From contig CAZSXT010000008.1 of NCBI GenBank assembly GCA_964611435.1, positions 1 through 64,000 on the forward strand: a DNA stretch of 64,000 nt, given 5' to 3'. The number at the start of each line of letters is the position of its first letter. The stretch's first letter is position 1. This DNA is from JAYPHU01 sp964611435 (GTDB taxonomy: Bacteria; Pseudomonadota; Alphaproteobacteria; Rhodospirillales; UBA2165). Of this stretch, positions 17,266 to 26,340 are shown piece by piece. Under the pieces are notes generated by a model. The model did no database searches and had not been told where the DNA came from. It saw only the letters and a list, made by a program, of their open reading frames with translations. The position numbers were made by a program, and so were the translations under genes.

Positions 17266-20121
17266 ATGGCCGACATCCAAGTTCGCGGTGCCCGAGAGCA
17301 CAATCTGAAGAATATCGACGTGGATATTCCCCGGGAGTCCCTGACCGTGATCACCGGGCTGTCGGGCTCCGGCAAGTCGTCGCTGGCGTTCGACACGATC
17401 TATGCCGAGGGTCAGCGCCGCTATGTCGAAAGCCTGTCCGCCTATGCCCGGCAGTTCCTGGAACTGATGCAAAAGCCGGACGTGGATTCCATCGAGGGCC
17501 TGTCACCGGCCATTTCCATCGAGCAGAAAACCACGTCCCGTAACCCGCGCTCCACCGTCGGCACGGTCACCGAAATTTACGATTATATGCGGCTGATGTT
17601 TGCGCGGATCGGCATCCCCTACTCTCCCGAAACCGGCCTGCCGATCGAGGCGCAGACCGTGTCACAAATGGTCGACCGGGTGATGGAAATGGACGAGGGC
17701 GCCCGTCTCTATCTGCTGGCCCCTATCGTCCGCGGCCGCAAGGGCGAATACCGCAAAGAGCTGCAGGAGCTCGCCAAGAAAGGCTTCCAGCGGGTCAAGG
17801 TGGACGGGGAACATTACGAAATCGACGAAGCCCCGGCGCTGGAAAAGAACTTTAAACACGATATCGAAGTGGTGGTGGACCGCCTGGTGGTCCGCGAAGG
17901 GCTGGAACAGCGGCTGGCCGACAGTTTCGAGACCGCGCTCGACCTGGCCGACGGGCTGGCCTTCGCCGAGGATGCGGATTCCGGCGGCCGAGTCACGTTT
18001 TCCGCCAAGTTCGCCTGTCCGGTGTCGGGCTTCACCATCGACGAAATCGAGCCCCGGCTGTTTTCCTTCAACAACCCGTTCGGCGCGTGCCCGTCCTGCG
18101 ACGGGCTCGGCACCCAGATGTTCTTCGATCCGGAGCTGGTGGTGCCCGATGACCGCCTCGCCCTCGGAGAGGGCGCAATTGCGCCCTGGGCGGAGTCGAG
18201 CTCTCAGTACTATCGCCAGACGCTGGAAAGCCTGGCCGAGCACTATGGGTTCGACCTCAAAACACCGTGGACCAAGCTGAAAAAGAAACACAAGGACGCG
18301 ATCCTCAACGGCTCCGGCAACACGCCGGTGAAGATGCGCTATGACGATGGCAAGCAGGCCTATGACCTGAAGAAACCGTTTGAAGGTGTGCTGCCGAATA
18401 TGGAACGGCGCTGGCGGGAAACGGATTCAAGCTGGATCCGGGACGAGCTCTCCAAATATCAGACCACCACAACCTGCGACGCCTGCGAGGGCTATCGGCT
18501 CAAGCCCGAGGCCTTGGCCGTGAAGATCGACAATCGTCATATCGGCGAGGTGGCGCGGATGTCCATCGACGATGCAGAGGCCTGGTTTGCTGGACTCGAT
18601 AAACGCCTGACCGACAAACAGAACGAAATTGCCCGGCGGATTTTGCGAGAGATCAACGAGCGCCTGGGCTTCCTCAAGAATGTCGGCCTGGAATACCTGA
18701 CCCTGGCGCGCTCGTCTCGGACGCTCTCCGGCGGAGAAAGCCAGCGCATCCGCCTGGCCTCCCAGATCGGCTCGGGCCTCACCGGCGTGCTGTATGTCCT
18801 GGACGAACCGTCCATCGGCCTGCATCAGCGGGATAACGGCCGGCTGTTAGAGACGCTCAAACGGCTCCGCGATCTCGGCAACTCGGTCGTCGTGGTCGAG
18901 CATGACGAGGAAGCCATCTCCACCGCCGACTACATCGTCGATATCGGTCCCGGCGCCGGCATCCATGGCGGCCAGGTGGTGGCCTGCGGTACGCCGCAGG
19001 AAATCATGAAGGCGAGCGAAAGTCTGACCGGCCAATACCTCACCGGCTTCCGCCAGATCGAGGTGCCGAAGGACCGCCGCCCCGGCCACAAGGGCCAGAA
19101 GCTGACCATCAAGGGCGCGTCGGAAAACAATCTGCAGGACGTGGATGTGGATTTCCCGCTGGGCACGCTGACCTGCATCACCGGCGTATCCGGCGGCGGC
19201 AAATCCACCCTGGTCATTGAGACCCTCTATAAGGCGCTGGCCCGTCGGCTCAACGGTACACGGGTGCATCCCGGCGCGCATGAAAAACTCACCGGTACGG
19301 AGTTCCTGGACAAGGTGGTGGATATCGACCAATCCCCCATCGGGCGTACGCCACGGTCCAATCCGGCGACCTATACCGGCGCGTTCACGCCGATCCGGGA
19401 CTGGTTCGCCGGCCTGCCGGAATCAAAAGCGCGGGGGTACAAGCCCGGCCGTTTCTCCTTCAATGTGAAGGGCGGGCGCTGCGAGGCGTGTCAGGGCGAC
19501 GGCGTCATCAAGATCGAGATGCACTTCCTGCCGGACGTCTATGTCCAGTGCGATGTGTGCAAGGGCAAACGCTACAACCGGGAGACCCTGGAGATCACCT
19601 TCCGCGGCAAGTCCATCGCCGATGTCCTGGACATGACGGTCGAGGAAGGGATGGATTTCTTCAAGGCGGTGCCGGTGATCCGCGACAAGATGGAAACCAT
19701 GTTCCGGGTCGGCCTTGGTTATATTCATATCGGGCAACAGGCGACGACGCTGTCGGGGGGCGAGGCGCAGCGCGTGAAGCTCGCCAAGGAACTGTCCCGG
19801 CGTGCCACCGGCAAGACGCTCTATATATTGGATGAGCCGACCACGGGTCTTCACTTCGAAGACGTCAAAAAACTAATCGAGGTGCTGCAGGCGCTGGTGG
19901 ATCAAGGCAACACGGTGATTGTCATCGAGCACAATCTGGAAGTCATCAAGACCGCCGATTGGCTGATCGATATGGGCCCCGACGGCGGCGACAAGGGCGG
20001 CCGGGTCGTGGCCGCCGGCACCCCCGAAGACGTGGCCGAGGTCGACGAAAGCTTCACCGGTCAGTACCTCGCCCCCTATCTCGGCGCCAAGAAGAGAAAG
20101 AAGAAGCGTAAAGCGGGGTAG
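17266..20121 (+). CDS. uvrA: Excinuclease ABC subunit A
   Basis: UvrA is the damage-recognition ATPase of nucleotide excision repair. The 951-residue protein has two ABC modules. The first has Walker A GLSGSGKSS (about residues 31-39), a Cys4 zinc finger with CPSCDG, a second CDACEG and signature LSGGESQR. The second has GVSGGGKST, the zinc module CEACQGDG and CDVCKGKRY, and signature LSGGEAQR. It ends with a Lys-rich tail (KKRKKKRKAG). Length is usual for the family. No SOS box was found by eye upstream. Confidence 0.98.
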   Translation: MADIQVRGAREHNLKNIDVDIPRESLTVITGLSGSGKSSLAFDTIYAEGQRRYVESLSAYARQFLELMQKPDVDSIEGLSPAISIEQKTTSRNPRSTVGTVTEIYDYMRLMFARIGIPYSPETGLPIEAQTVSQMVDRVMEMDEGARLYLLAPIVRGRKGEYRKELQELAKKGFQRVKVDGEHYEIDEAPALEKNFKHDIEVVVDRLVVREGLEQRLADSFETALDLADGLAFAEDADSGGRVTFSAKFACPVSGFTIDEIEPRLFSFNNPFGACPSCDGLGTQMFFDPELVVPDDRLALGEGAIAPWAESSSQYYRQTLESLAEHYGFDLKTPWTKLKKKHKDAILNGSGNTPVKMRYDDGKQAYDLKKPFEGVLPNMERRWRETDSSWIRDELSKYQTTTTCDACEGYRLKPEALAVKIDNRHIGEVARMSIDDAEAWFAGLDKRLTDKQNEIARRILREINERLGFLKNVGLEYLTLARSSRTLSGGESQRIRLASQIGSGLTGVLYVLDEPSIGLHQRDNGRLLETLKRLRDLGNSVVVVEHDEEAISTADYIVDIGPGAGIHGGQVVACGTPQEIMKASESLTGQYLTGFRQIEVPKDRRPGHKGQKLTIKGASENNLQDVDVDFPLGTLTCITGVSGGGKSTLVIETLYKALARRLNGTRVHPGAHEKLTGTEFLDKVVDIDQSPIGRTPRSNPATYTGAFTPIRDWFAGLPESKARGYKPGRFSFNVKGGRCEACQGDGVIKIEMHFLPDVYVQCDVCKGKRYNRETLEITFRGKSIADVLDMTVEEGMDFFKAVPVIRDKMETMFRVGLGYIHIGQQATTLSGGEAQRVKLAKELSRRATGKTLYILDEPTTGLHFEDVKKLIEVLQALVDQGNTVIVIEHNLEVIKTADWLIDMGPDGGDKGGRVVAAGTPEDVAEVDESFTGQYLAPYLGAKKRKKKRKAG

Positions 20122-20140
20122 CGGCTCCACTCTCTCTCGC

Positions 20141-20324
20141 CGTCATGCCCGAGTTGGACACAGCGCTAGTTGGGGACAATTCTCGGGTATCTTAACGCGG
20201 CAGATCCCCGACAATTGCTGCGCAAGTCGGGGATGACGGACGAGGATAGCCGGACAGCTACCCGGAACGCGCCTATTCCGCCGGTCCGTTGGCCGCCTCC
20301 AGGCGGCTTATCCGGGCATGACGG
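20141..20324. repeat. Dispersed palindromic intergenic repeat, copy 2
   Basis: The element begins CGTCATGCCCGAG, the same 13 bases as at 13249, and ends with CCGGGCATGACGG, roughly its inverse. Two further hairpins lie inside: ATCCCCGAC (20204-20212) with GTCGGGGAT (20226-20234), and GCCGCCT (20292-20298) with AGGCGGC (20301-20307). It occupies the whole gap between uvrA and msrA and may also stop uvrA transcription. Confidence 0.65.
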
Positions 20325-20356
20325 TTAGCGGTGGGAAGCACAGCATCCCACATAAA

Positions 20357-20815
20357 TCAATGTCTACCCTGCTTCTCGAAATAGCGTTGGTGGTATTCCT
20401 CGCCGCGGTAGAACGGGCTGGCGGGTGTGATTTCAGTGACGATGGGATTGCGATAACGGCCAGATTCGTCCGTTTTGAGAAGCGACGCCCGCGCTTGGTC
20501 CGCCTGCGCATCATCATAGACATAGATGGCGGAGCGGTATTGGGTGCCGATATCCGGGCCCTGGCGGTTTAATGTGGTCGGATCATGGATATCCCAAAAC
20601 ACATCCAATAAAGTCTCGAATGAGACTTTGTCCGGATCAAAGTCGACCTCCACCACTTCCGTGTGGCCAGTGCGGCCGCTGCAAACCTCTTCATAAGTTG
20701 GGTTTTCAGTCTGACCACCCGAATAGCCAACAGCTACATCGGTGACCCCATCGACCCGCCGGAAGGCGGCTTCCACACCCCAAAAACATCCCGCGCCAAA
20801 CATTGCTTTCGCCAT
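20357..20815 (-). CDS. msrA: Peptide methionine-S-sulfoxide reductase
   Basis: MsrA reduces methionine-S-sulfoxide in oxidised proteins. The 152-residue protein has the active-site GCFWGVE (Cys about 10), YSGGQTENPTYEEVC, and the later TQYRSAIY and EEYHQRYFEK segments. It is slightly shorter than many members and lacks an export signal, so it is cytoplasmic. A second Cys lies in the EEVCSG segment; no C-terminal resolving Cys pair is present. It is convergent with uvrA across the palindromic repeat. Confidence 0.95.
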   Translation of the reverse strand: MAKAMFGAGCFWGVEAAFRRVDGVTDVAVGYSGGQTENPTYEEVCSGRTGHTEVVEVDFDPDKVSFETLLDVFWDIHDPTTLNRQGPDIGTQYRSAIYVYDDAQADQARASLLKTDESGRYRNPIVTEITPASPFYRGEEYHQRYFEKQGRH

Positions 20816-20948
20816 AATCTGATCTCCCTTATAGCCGTTCAGGCGGCCGCCATCGTTTCGTCATAGTCTTAAACGATCCTCGGCCCTGAAACAATTGACC
20901 CGATAGTCCAGTCAGATATGCTGACCGGCCATAGGGGGGACCGATTTG

Positions 20949-21548
20949 ATGCGCTTCGCCGCTTTATTGCTAATCACCTTGATGGCAGTTGTCCGGCCTG
21001 CCACTGCCGGCGTGTCACCACAGGCAACCGTGGAAGCATTCCACGATGCGCTGATTGAGGTGATGAAACAGGCTGAAAGCCTGTCCGTGAAAGAGCGCTA
21101 CGCCAAGCTGGAGCCGGCGGTCACCAGCGCGTTCAATTTCCCCGTGATGATCCGCATTATTGCCGGCTCCCGCTGGAAAAAAAATTCGGCTGAAGATCAG
21201 GCTGCGCTCACCAAAGCGTTCGAGCGGGTCAGCGTCGGCACTTATGCGTTCCGCTTCAAAGGATATTCCGGACAGAAATTCGAGACGTTGGGCATTGAAC
21301 CCGGCCCCAAAGGCACCACCATGGTGAAGACCCACATCGCCAGCCCCGATGATACGCCCACTAAACTCCATTACATCATGCGTCAATTTGACAAGGATTG
21401 GCGGATCATTGACGTGCTACTTGATGGCGGCATCAGCGAACTTGCGGTTCGTGCTTCCGAATACCGCTCATTGTTGCGGTCGGGAGGCGCCGAGGGATTG
21501 GCCGCCGCGCTAAACAAAAAAGCGGACCAACTGGTCAGCAGGAACTAG
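20949..21548 (+). CDS. MlaC/Ttg2D family periplasmic lipid-binding protein (HpnM-like)
   Basis: A 199-residue protein from the ATG at 20949, with AGGGGGG placed 9 bases upstream; an adjacent TTG would add one residue. Residues 1-21 form a signal peptide ending ATAG. The mature protein is an MlaC-type fold (LEPAVTSAFNFPVMIRIIAG, WKKNSAEDQAALTKAFERV, WRIIDVLLDGGISELAVR). Members ferry phospholipids or hopanoids across the periplasm; HpnM is the hopanoid-linked version. No MlaFEDB genes are nearby. Its end overlaps the convergent flippase-like gene by 14 bases. The HpnN-like exporter in the same locus supports lipid transfer. Confidence 0.85.
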   Translation: MRFAALLLITLMAVVRPATAGVSPQATVEAFHDALIEVMKQAESLSVKERYAKLEPAVTSAFNFPVMIRIIAGSRWKKNSAEDQAALTKAFERVSVGTYAFRFKGYSGQKFETLGIEPGPKGTTMVKTHIASPDDTPTKLHYIMRQFDKDWRIIDVLLDGGISELAVRASEYRSLLRSGGAEGLAAALNKKADQLVSRN

Positions 21549-22545
21549 GGTCCTCGCCCGGGCCCTCAGCCTGCCCGATCTCAGGCTTCATCACGTAAAA
21601 AATCACAAGCCCCAAGACGATCCAAATGATCTCCCGGAGCCGCCGGATAATGGCAACGGCCAGTCCCATCGCCGGCGATCCAGTGATTGACGCGCCAATC
21701 AGGACAAAGGCCCCCTCTTGCACGCCGATACCAGCCGGGATGAAGAAGGCGCCGGCCCGGACCAGCTGGGCGATAGATTCAATGATCCAAGCGTTGGTCC
21801 AGGAAATCGGCGTACCGAGAAACGCCATCACGTAATAAACCTCGGCTACGCCGAGGACCCAGTTGCCGAAGGCCAGAACCAGAGCGATCAACAGCCGTGA
21901 CTTCTGGCGCTGATAGAAATGCACCAGCCGGTCCTCCACATCGCTGATCACCGCCAATGTTTTGGCAATCCACGAGGCGACACTGTCCCGGCTGAAAAAC
22001 CTCCCGGCAAACGAAGCCACCCGGAAACGCTGCACTAGGAAAAACAGAATGATGCCAGTGGCGAAGGCCGCCAATCCGACACCGGACACCAGTTTGTATT
22101 CCGGGGTCAGAAACGGCGCCTTGAGGATCAGGCCAAATCCGATCGCTAAAAATAGGATGAGCGCCAGCACATTGATCGTCCTGGCAAGGATCAGCGACGC
22201 CGCACCGTCCTTGTAAGAAACGCCATAGTAGTTCTTCAGCAGAATAGCCTTCACCGGCTCGCCCCCCATGCTGGCCGCCGGGGTAATGTTGTTAAAGGCC
22301 TCCCCCGCCATGCGCAGGTTAAAAAACCGGACAATCCATCGGGGCGACAGGGGTAAGGCCGGCAGCGTGAGCTGCCAGGTGAACGTATCGATGACAAAGG
22401 CGATGAAGTAGATCGCCAGAACAAGCGCGAATCCCCACCCGACGCGGCGCACATAGTCGGCAGCGAGCGCCAAATCACTATCCGCCACGACCAGCCAAAG
22501 CAGCGCAAAACCAAGCACCAGGAATGTGAGTTTCAGCCAGCGCAT
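21535..22545 (-). CDS. Flippase-like (lysylphosphatidylglycerol synthase transmembrane) family protein
   Basis: A 336-residue membrane protein with about eight helices and the UPF0104/flippase-like pattern: NLRMAGEAFNNITPAASMGGEPVKAILL (about 76-103, quoted here only by its core NNITPAASMGGEPVK), and later IPAGIGVQEGAFVLIG. This family includes HpnL-like proteins of hopanoid clusters and the membrane half of MprF. No lysyl-transferase domain is present, so it is more likely a lipid flippase or carrier than a synthase. It follows the phosphatidyltransferase gene by 10 bases and ends the three-gene leftward operon. Confidence 0.8.
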   Translation of the reverse strand: MRWLKLTFLVLGFALLWLVVADSDLALAADYVRRVGWGFALVLAIYFIAFVIDTFTWQLTLPALPLSPRWIVRFFNLRMAGEAFNNITPAASMGGEPVKAILLKNYYGVSYKDGAASLILARTINVLALILFLAIGFGLILKAPFLTPEYKLVSGVGLAAFATGIILFFLVQRFRVASFAGRFFSRDSVASWIAKTLAVISDVEDRLVHFYQRQKSRLLIALVLAFGNWVLGVAEVYYVMAFLGTPISWTNAWIIESIAQLVRAGAFFIPAGIGVQEGAFVLIGASITGSPAMGLAVAIIRRLREIIWIVLGLVIFYVMKPEIGQAEGPGEDPSSC

Positions 22546-22555
22546 CCAGGGCTAC

Positions 22556-23236
22556 TCAGACGCGATAGGTCTTATGCCGGGTGAACAGCGCCGTGATCCA
22601 GTACACATGCGCGCCGATAGCGACGAAGGGCAAAAGATACCAAACTTGGTCAACAATACAGAGTACCAGGACAATTAACCAGAAATCGGCCCGCGCCAAT
22701 TCCCGGAAGGCGAACAAAATGGCTTCTCTCCAGTTCTCGGGCCGCTCAGGGGCATCCCCCTCGTCCCCACTTTTGCCGCTTGCATCTCCTTCTTTGAGAT
22801 CATCGTAAAGTGATATGACGTAGTTGATGGTCGCGCCCGCGGCTGCGATCCACCCGGCCATATTCATCCAGTCATGGCCCAAGGCAAAATGAGACCCGAT
22901 ACCCAATCCGATAAAAATTGCCACGTGGGCAATCCAATCCACGAACGTGTCAAACATCGTGCCGAAACGGGAATTTTGTCCTTTCAACCGCGCTACTTCG
23001 CCATCGCAATGATCTAGAAGATACATAATAAACAGGAACACCCCTCCCCAAAGATCCCAAACGTAATCACCAAAAGAAAACACCACGGCCGATGCAAGAC
23101 CAAACAAGAGCGAGATAAACGTGATCTGGTTGGCCGACAATGAGGTTGCCGCGAGAAACGGCGACACTCGCGTGGACAAGTGGCGGATTAGCGGAAATAG
23201 GAATTCCGGCCGGGGCGGTTTTGTGAGCGACTGCAT
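22556..23236 (-). CDS. CDP-alcohol phosphatidyltransferase (canonical active site)
   Basis: The enzyme class joins a CDP-activated alcohol or lipid to a second alcohol, releasing CMP, within the inner membrane. The 226-residue protein has the complete signature DG-x2-AR-x8-G-x3-D-x3-D (Asp75, Asp78, Asp96, Asp100) and about six helices. A polar loop with KEGDASGKSGDEGDAPE interrupts the C-terminal half. The ATG at 23236 shares its A with the TGA stop of the upstream exporter gene (TGATG), so translation is coupled; a TTG three bases earlier is also possible. Substrate is unknown; neighbours suggest a headgroup for an exported lipid. Confidence 0.88.
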   Translation of the reverse strand: MQSLTKPPRPEFLFPLIRHLSTRVSPFLAATSLSANQITFISLLFGLASAVVFSFGDYVWDLWGGVFLFIMYLLDHCDGEVARLKGQNSRFGTMFDTFVDWIAHVAIFIGLGIGSHFALGHDWMNMAGWIAAAGATINYVISLYDDLKEGDASGKSGDEGDAPERPENWREAILFAFRELARADFWLIVLVLCIVDQVWYLLPFVAIGAHVYWITALFTRHKTYRV

Positions 23237-25869
23237 CAAACCTCACGCAACATTTCGTCTGGCGCTGGCCAAATGTACATGAGGGCAGGCAACAGAAACA
23301 GCGTTGCCGCCAAAGTGCAGAAGACGGCAATGGTCAACAGGATACCCATGCTTGCCGTGCCAGGATGACTGGAAAGTGCAATGCTGCCGAACGAACCGAT
23401 CGTCGTCAAAGAAGAAAAGACCACTGCGCGGGGCGTACTGGTTTCCGAAACATTGGCCTCGCGGCTCAGCGCTTGCTCCCGCCGGACCATATGGATGCTC
23501 CCGGCGACACCCAGGCCGAACAAAAGCGGCAGGACGATGATGTTGGCAAAGTTAAAGGCAAGGCCCAAGGCAACCGTCGCGCCGACGGTCAACAATCCGG
23601 CCACGCAGATGGGGGCAAAGATCAGAACGATTTGTCTGATATTTCGTGTCAGCAGAAATACCAATACGGCGATCAGGAAAATGGTTATCAATCCCGCCTC
23701 TCCGAAGGCCCGCTTCACCACCCTGCCGGCCTCATAAATCACAACCGGCGCGCCGGTCGCGTTGGGAATGACGGATTGCACCTCACTCACAAACGCCTGT
23801 AATTCGGCCTGATTACGCATATTCCCTTTCGGCGAAACATCCATCTTGATCCGGCCATCAGTAGCGACCAGCCGTTCCCGCAACGATCTAGGCAAGGCGC
23901 CTTCAGTAATCTTAACAGGCGTCAGAGAGGCTTTTAGCTGGATCAATTTTTCCGGAAGCGCACCTATTACCCTATCTTGGAGCCGCCGAAGCGCCCTGTC
24001 GTCGAGAGGCGCCACCTCCCGATAAGACTTCAATGCGTCTACCAAAAGCGACAAATTGGCATCCAGTTGTGTCCGGTCACCGGTTCGGCTCGTCGCTAGT
24101 GCATTCTCCAAGGCGCGATACGCTGCATTCGCTTGCACGACGCTCCCGGATGGCTGGCCGACATCTCCGGACATGGCCGGCAACAGGAGCAGAGACACGT
24201 CTGAGATCAGCTCAAGTTTCTGTGTTTGGTTATTCGGCACCAGATCGGCGATTGTTCGAACCGCTTTGACCGAGTCCAAAGCCAACAACCGTTTCTTGGT
24301 CTCCTGCGCAGCCGATAGATCGCCGGCAAGAATAGAAATGGTATAGGGCGAATTTTCCTCGCTGCCAACTAGATCCAAGAGCGTCGCGACTGACTCTGTC
24401 TTCGGATCTTTCAGGTTGAGAGGATCAAAATCGAACACGACGTTAGACGACACGGCCGCAGCGGCCAGCGTTAGAACCGTGAAGGCGGACAGCGACAAGC
24501 GATGGATTGCCGGACGCGATGTCATCCCCGGCAATTGTGCTGGCGCGGGGCGATCAATTTTGGGGGCAAGACAAACCAACAAGGCCGGCAACAGCGTTAG
24601 GTTGGCGACCAGCGCAATGATCATACCCGCGCCGGCAATCAAGCCCAATTCCGCCAAGCCGAGATAATCGGTCGGCAGGAAAGAAAAGAAGCCAATAGCC
24701 GCGGCGGCGGCGGTCCAGGTCAGGGCGCTGCCGATCCCGTTTCCCGCTTCACGGAGAGCCGAATGCACGTCAGGCTCATGGGCCTCCTGCTCCATGTAGC
24801 GCAGGGTGAAATGGATACCGAAATCCACGCTCAGGCCGATGAACAACACCGCAAAGGCAACGGATATCAAGTTTAATGTGCCGATAGCGGCGGTGGCGAA
24901 CCCGGCGGTCCAGATCAGTCCGCAGATCAATGTGATCAGGCACGCGGTGACGGCCGACCACCGGCGCAACCCCATAATCAGCAGCGCAAATACCAGAATC
25001 AACGAAAGAACGCCGGCCACACCCAGGCCGTCCGCCACGCTTTCCAATTCTTCATTGGCTAGGGCGAGAGAACCGGTAAGCCGGACTCGCGCGCCGTAAA
25101 TCTCTTCGAGGCGGAGCTCCTCCGCCAGGGACCGGATCGACGATACAGCATCGGCGCCAGGCTGCAGGGAATCGAAATCGGTTTTCGGCTGAATGAGGAT
25201 GATGCGCCGGCCCGGTGATAGATGCCCGGCGTCTCCGGCGAAAAGCTTCTGCCAAGAAAGCGGGGACGCCAGTGGATCGTTTGCGTCAGCAACCGCACTG
25301 GCAATGCTGTCAACAAACGCTGCGGCGGCTTCCAAGGGCAAATCACTGGTTCCCCCAGCGCGCTGCTCAGCAATTTGAGCCAGAATCGCAAACAAGGTCG
25401 GAAGATCGGGCTTCTGCCACAACTTTCCAAGAAAAGGCTGGGCGTCAATGAGTTGGTCTGTCAGCCGTTCCAGTGCCGGGGCGTCCAAGTATAAAAGACC
25501 GTTTTTCCGAAAAAACGCTTCTCCGGCGGGGTCAAAAACCTCGCCGAATATCTCGGGCAATTTCTTCAATCCAGACGCCAAAAGATCTGCCGCAGCATTT
25601 ATGGCTTCGGGCTCAGCCCCGTCTACCACAACAACAATGTTGTCAGAAAATTGCGGGAATGCCTGGCTAAGCGCGATTGAATTTTGTCGAAAGGGCAAAT
25701 CTGGCGACAGCATATCCGAGGTATCAGTGTTCATACCCAGATTTCCGCCGACATAATATGACATTGCTGCCGTCAACAGGACTGATAACAGAACAACGAA
25801 GCGTGCACGACGGGAAATCAGTGCTATCCAGCGGGCGACTAGACCGTTCAAATTTAGAGATCTACCCAC
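23236..25869 (-). CDS. MMPL/RND family exporter, HpnN-like
   Basis: An 877-residue RND protein with twelve predicted helices and two large periplasmic loops. The beginning, with NTDTSDMLSPDLPFRQN (about residues 46-62) and FSDNIVVVVD, matches the HpnN type that moves hopanoids to the outer membrane. The helix pair FIGLSVDFGIHFTLRY and later VVFSSLTTIGSFGSIALS are MMPL-type. It starts with GTG at 25869. It heads a three-gene operon with a phosphatidyltransferase and a flippase-like gene. The cargo could be hopanoids or the product of the neighbouring phosphatidyltransferases. Confidence 0.85.
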   Translation of the reverse strand: MGRSLNLNGLVARWIALISRRARFVVLLSVLLTAAMSYYVGGNLGMNTDTSDMLSPDLPFRQNSIALSQAFPQFSDNIVVVVDGAEPEAINAAADLLASGLKKLPEIFGEVFDPAGEAFFRKNGLLYLDAPALERLTDQLIDAQPFLGKLWQKPDLPTLFAILAQIAEQRAGGTSDLPLEAAAAFVDSIASAVADANDPLASPLSWQKLFAGDAGHLSPGRRIILIQPKTDFDSLQPGADAVSSIRSLAEELRLEEIYGARVRLTGSLALANEELESVADGLGVAGVLSLILVFALLIMGLRRWSAVTACLITLICGLIWTAGFATAAIGTLNLISVAFAVLFIGLSVDFGIHFTLRYMEQEAHEPDVHSALREAGNGIGSALTWTAAAAAIGFFSFLPTDYLGLAELGLIAGAGMIIALVANLTLLPALLVCLAPKIDRPAPAQLPGMTSRPAIHRLSLSAFTVLTLAAAAVSSNVVFDFDPLNLKDPKTESVATLLDLVGSEENSPYTISILAGDLSAAQETKKRLLALDSVKAVRTIADLVPNNQTQKLELISDVSLLLLPAMSGDVGQPSGSVVQANAAYRALENALATSRTGDRTQLDANLSLLVDALKSYREVAPLDDRALRRLQDRVIGALPEKLIQLKASLTPVKITEGALPRSLRERLVATDGRIKMDVSPKGNMRNQAELQAFVSEVQSVIPNATGAPVVIYEAGRVVKRAFGEAGLITIFLIAVLVFLLTRNIRQIVLIFAPICVAGLLTVGATVALGLAFNFANIIVLPLLFGLGVAGSIHMVRREQALSREANVSETSTPRAVVFSSLTTIGSFGSIALSSHPGTASMGILLTIAVFCTLAATLFLLPALMYIWPAPDEMLREV

Positions 25870-26340
25870 GCCTTAACCTCAGCCGGCCAATCATATTCCA
25901 CCCAGGCAATGTTATGCGCCAGCCGAACTGAAAACATCCGAATTGGCGCCGATTCGCAAGTATTTCTGCATCCCGACTCAATTGATCATATTTTTACAAA
26001 ACTATCTCGCATTTTTGCACGTCCTCCCCAATTAATTGATCCTATTTGTTAACTCAGTTCTTCATGAGGAGCTGTCGCCGCATTTCGAGAAAAATTCTAC
26101 TTCTCTATCGGAATTCATGAGTAAGTTATCCACAGGCTAGAAAAGCCTGGGTATTAGGAATTCATGGATCATCACAGGTCACTACTGGATTTGGTGACAC
26201 ATCCTTGCCATAGGAGGTCGCAAAAGCATATATGATGTAAAATTATGCATTAATATTGTTGCTTATTATTTAAACATCTTTAATATGCCGCCTGAAGCGT
26301 GGCATCGTTTTGGACAAGAAATGCGTATCGAGGTAACAAC
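25870..26340. promoter_or_regulatory. AT-rich divergent regulatory region between exporter and porin
   Basis: This 471-base stretch has no supported gene and is much richer in A+T than its flanks. It contains one perfect DnaA-box match TTATCCACA (26126-26134), a direct repeat GGAATTCATG (26110-26119 and 26158-26167), and two occurrences of AATTGATC (near 25980 and 26034). The stretch 26230-26300 has several TAATAT-like hexamers suited to a porin promoter. The porin ATG at 26341 is preceded by GAGG. Confidence 0.45.
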
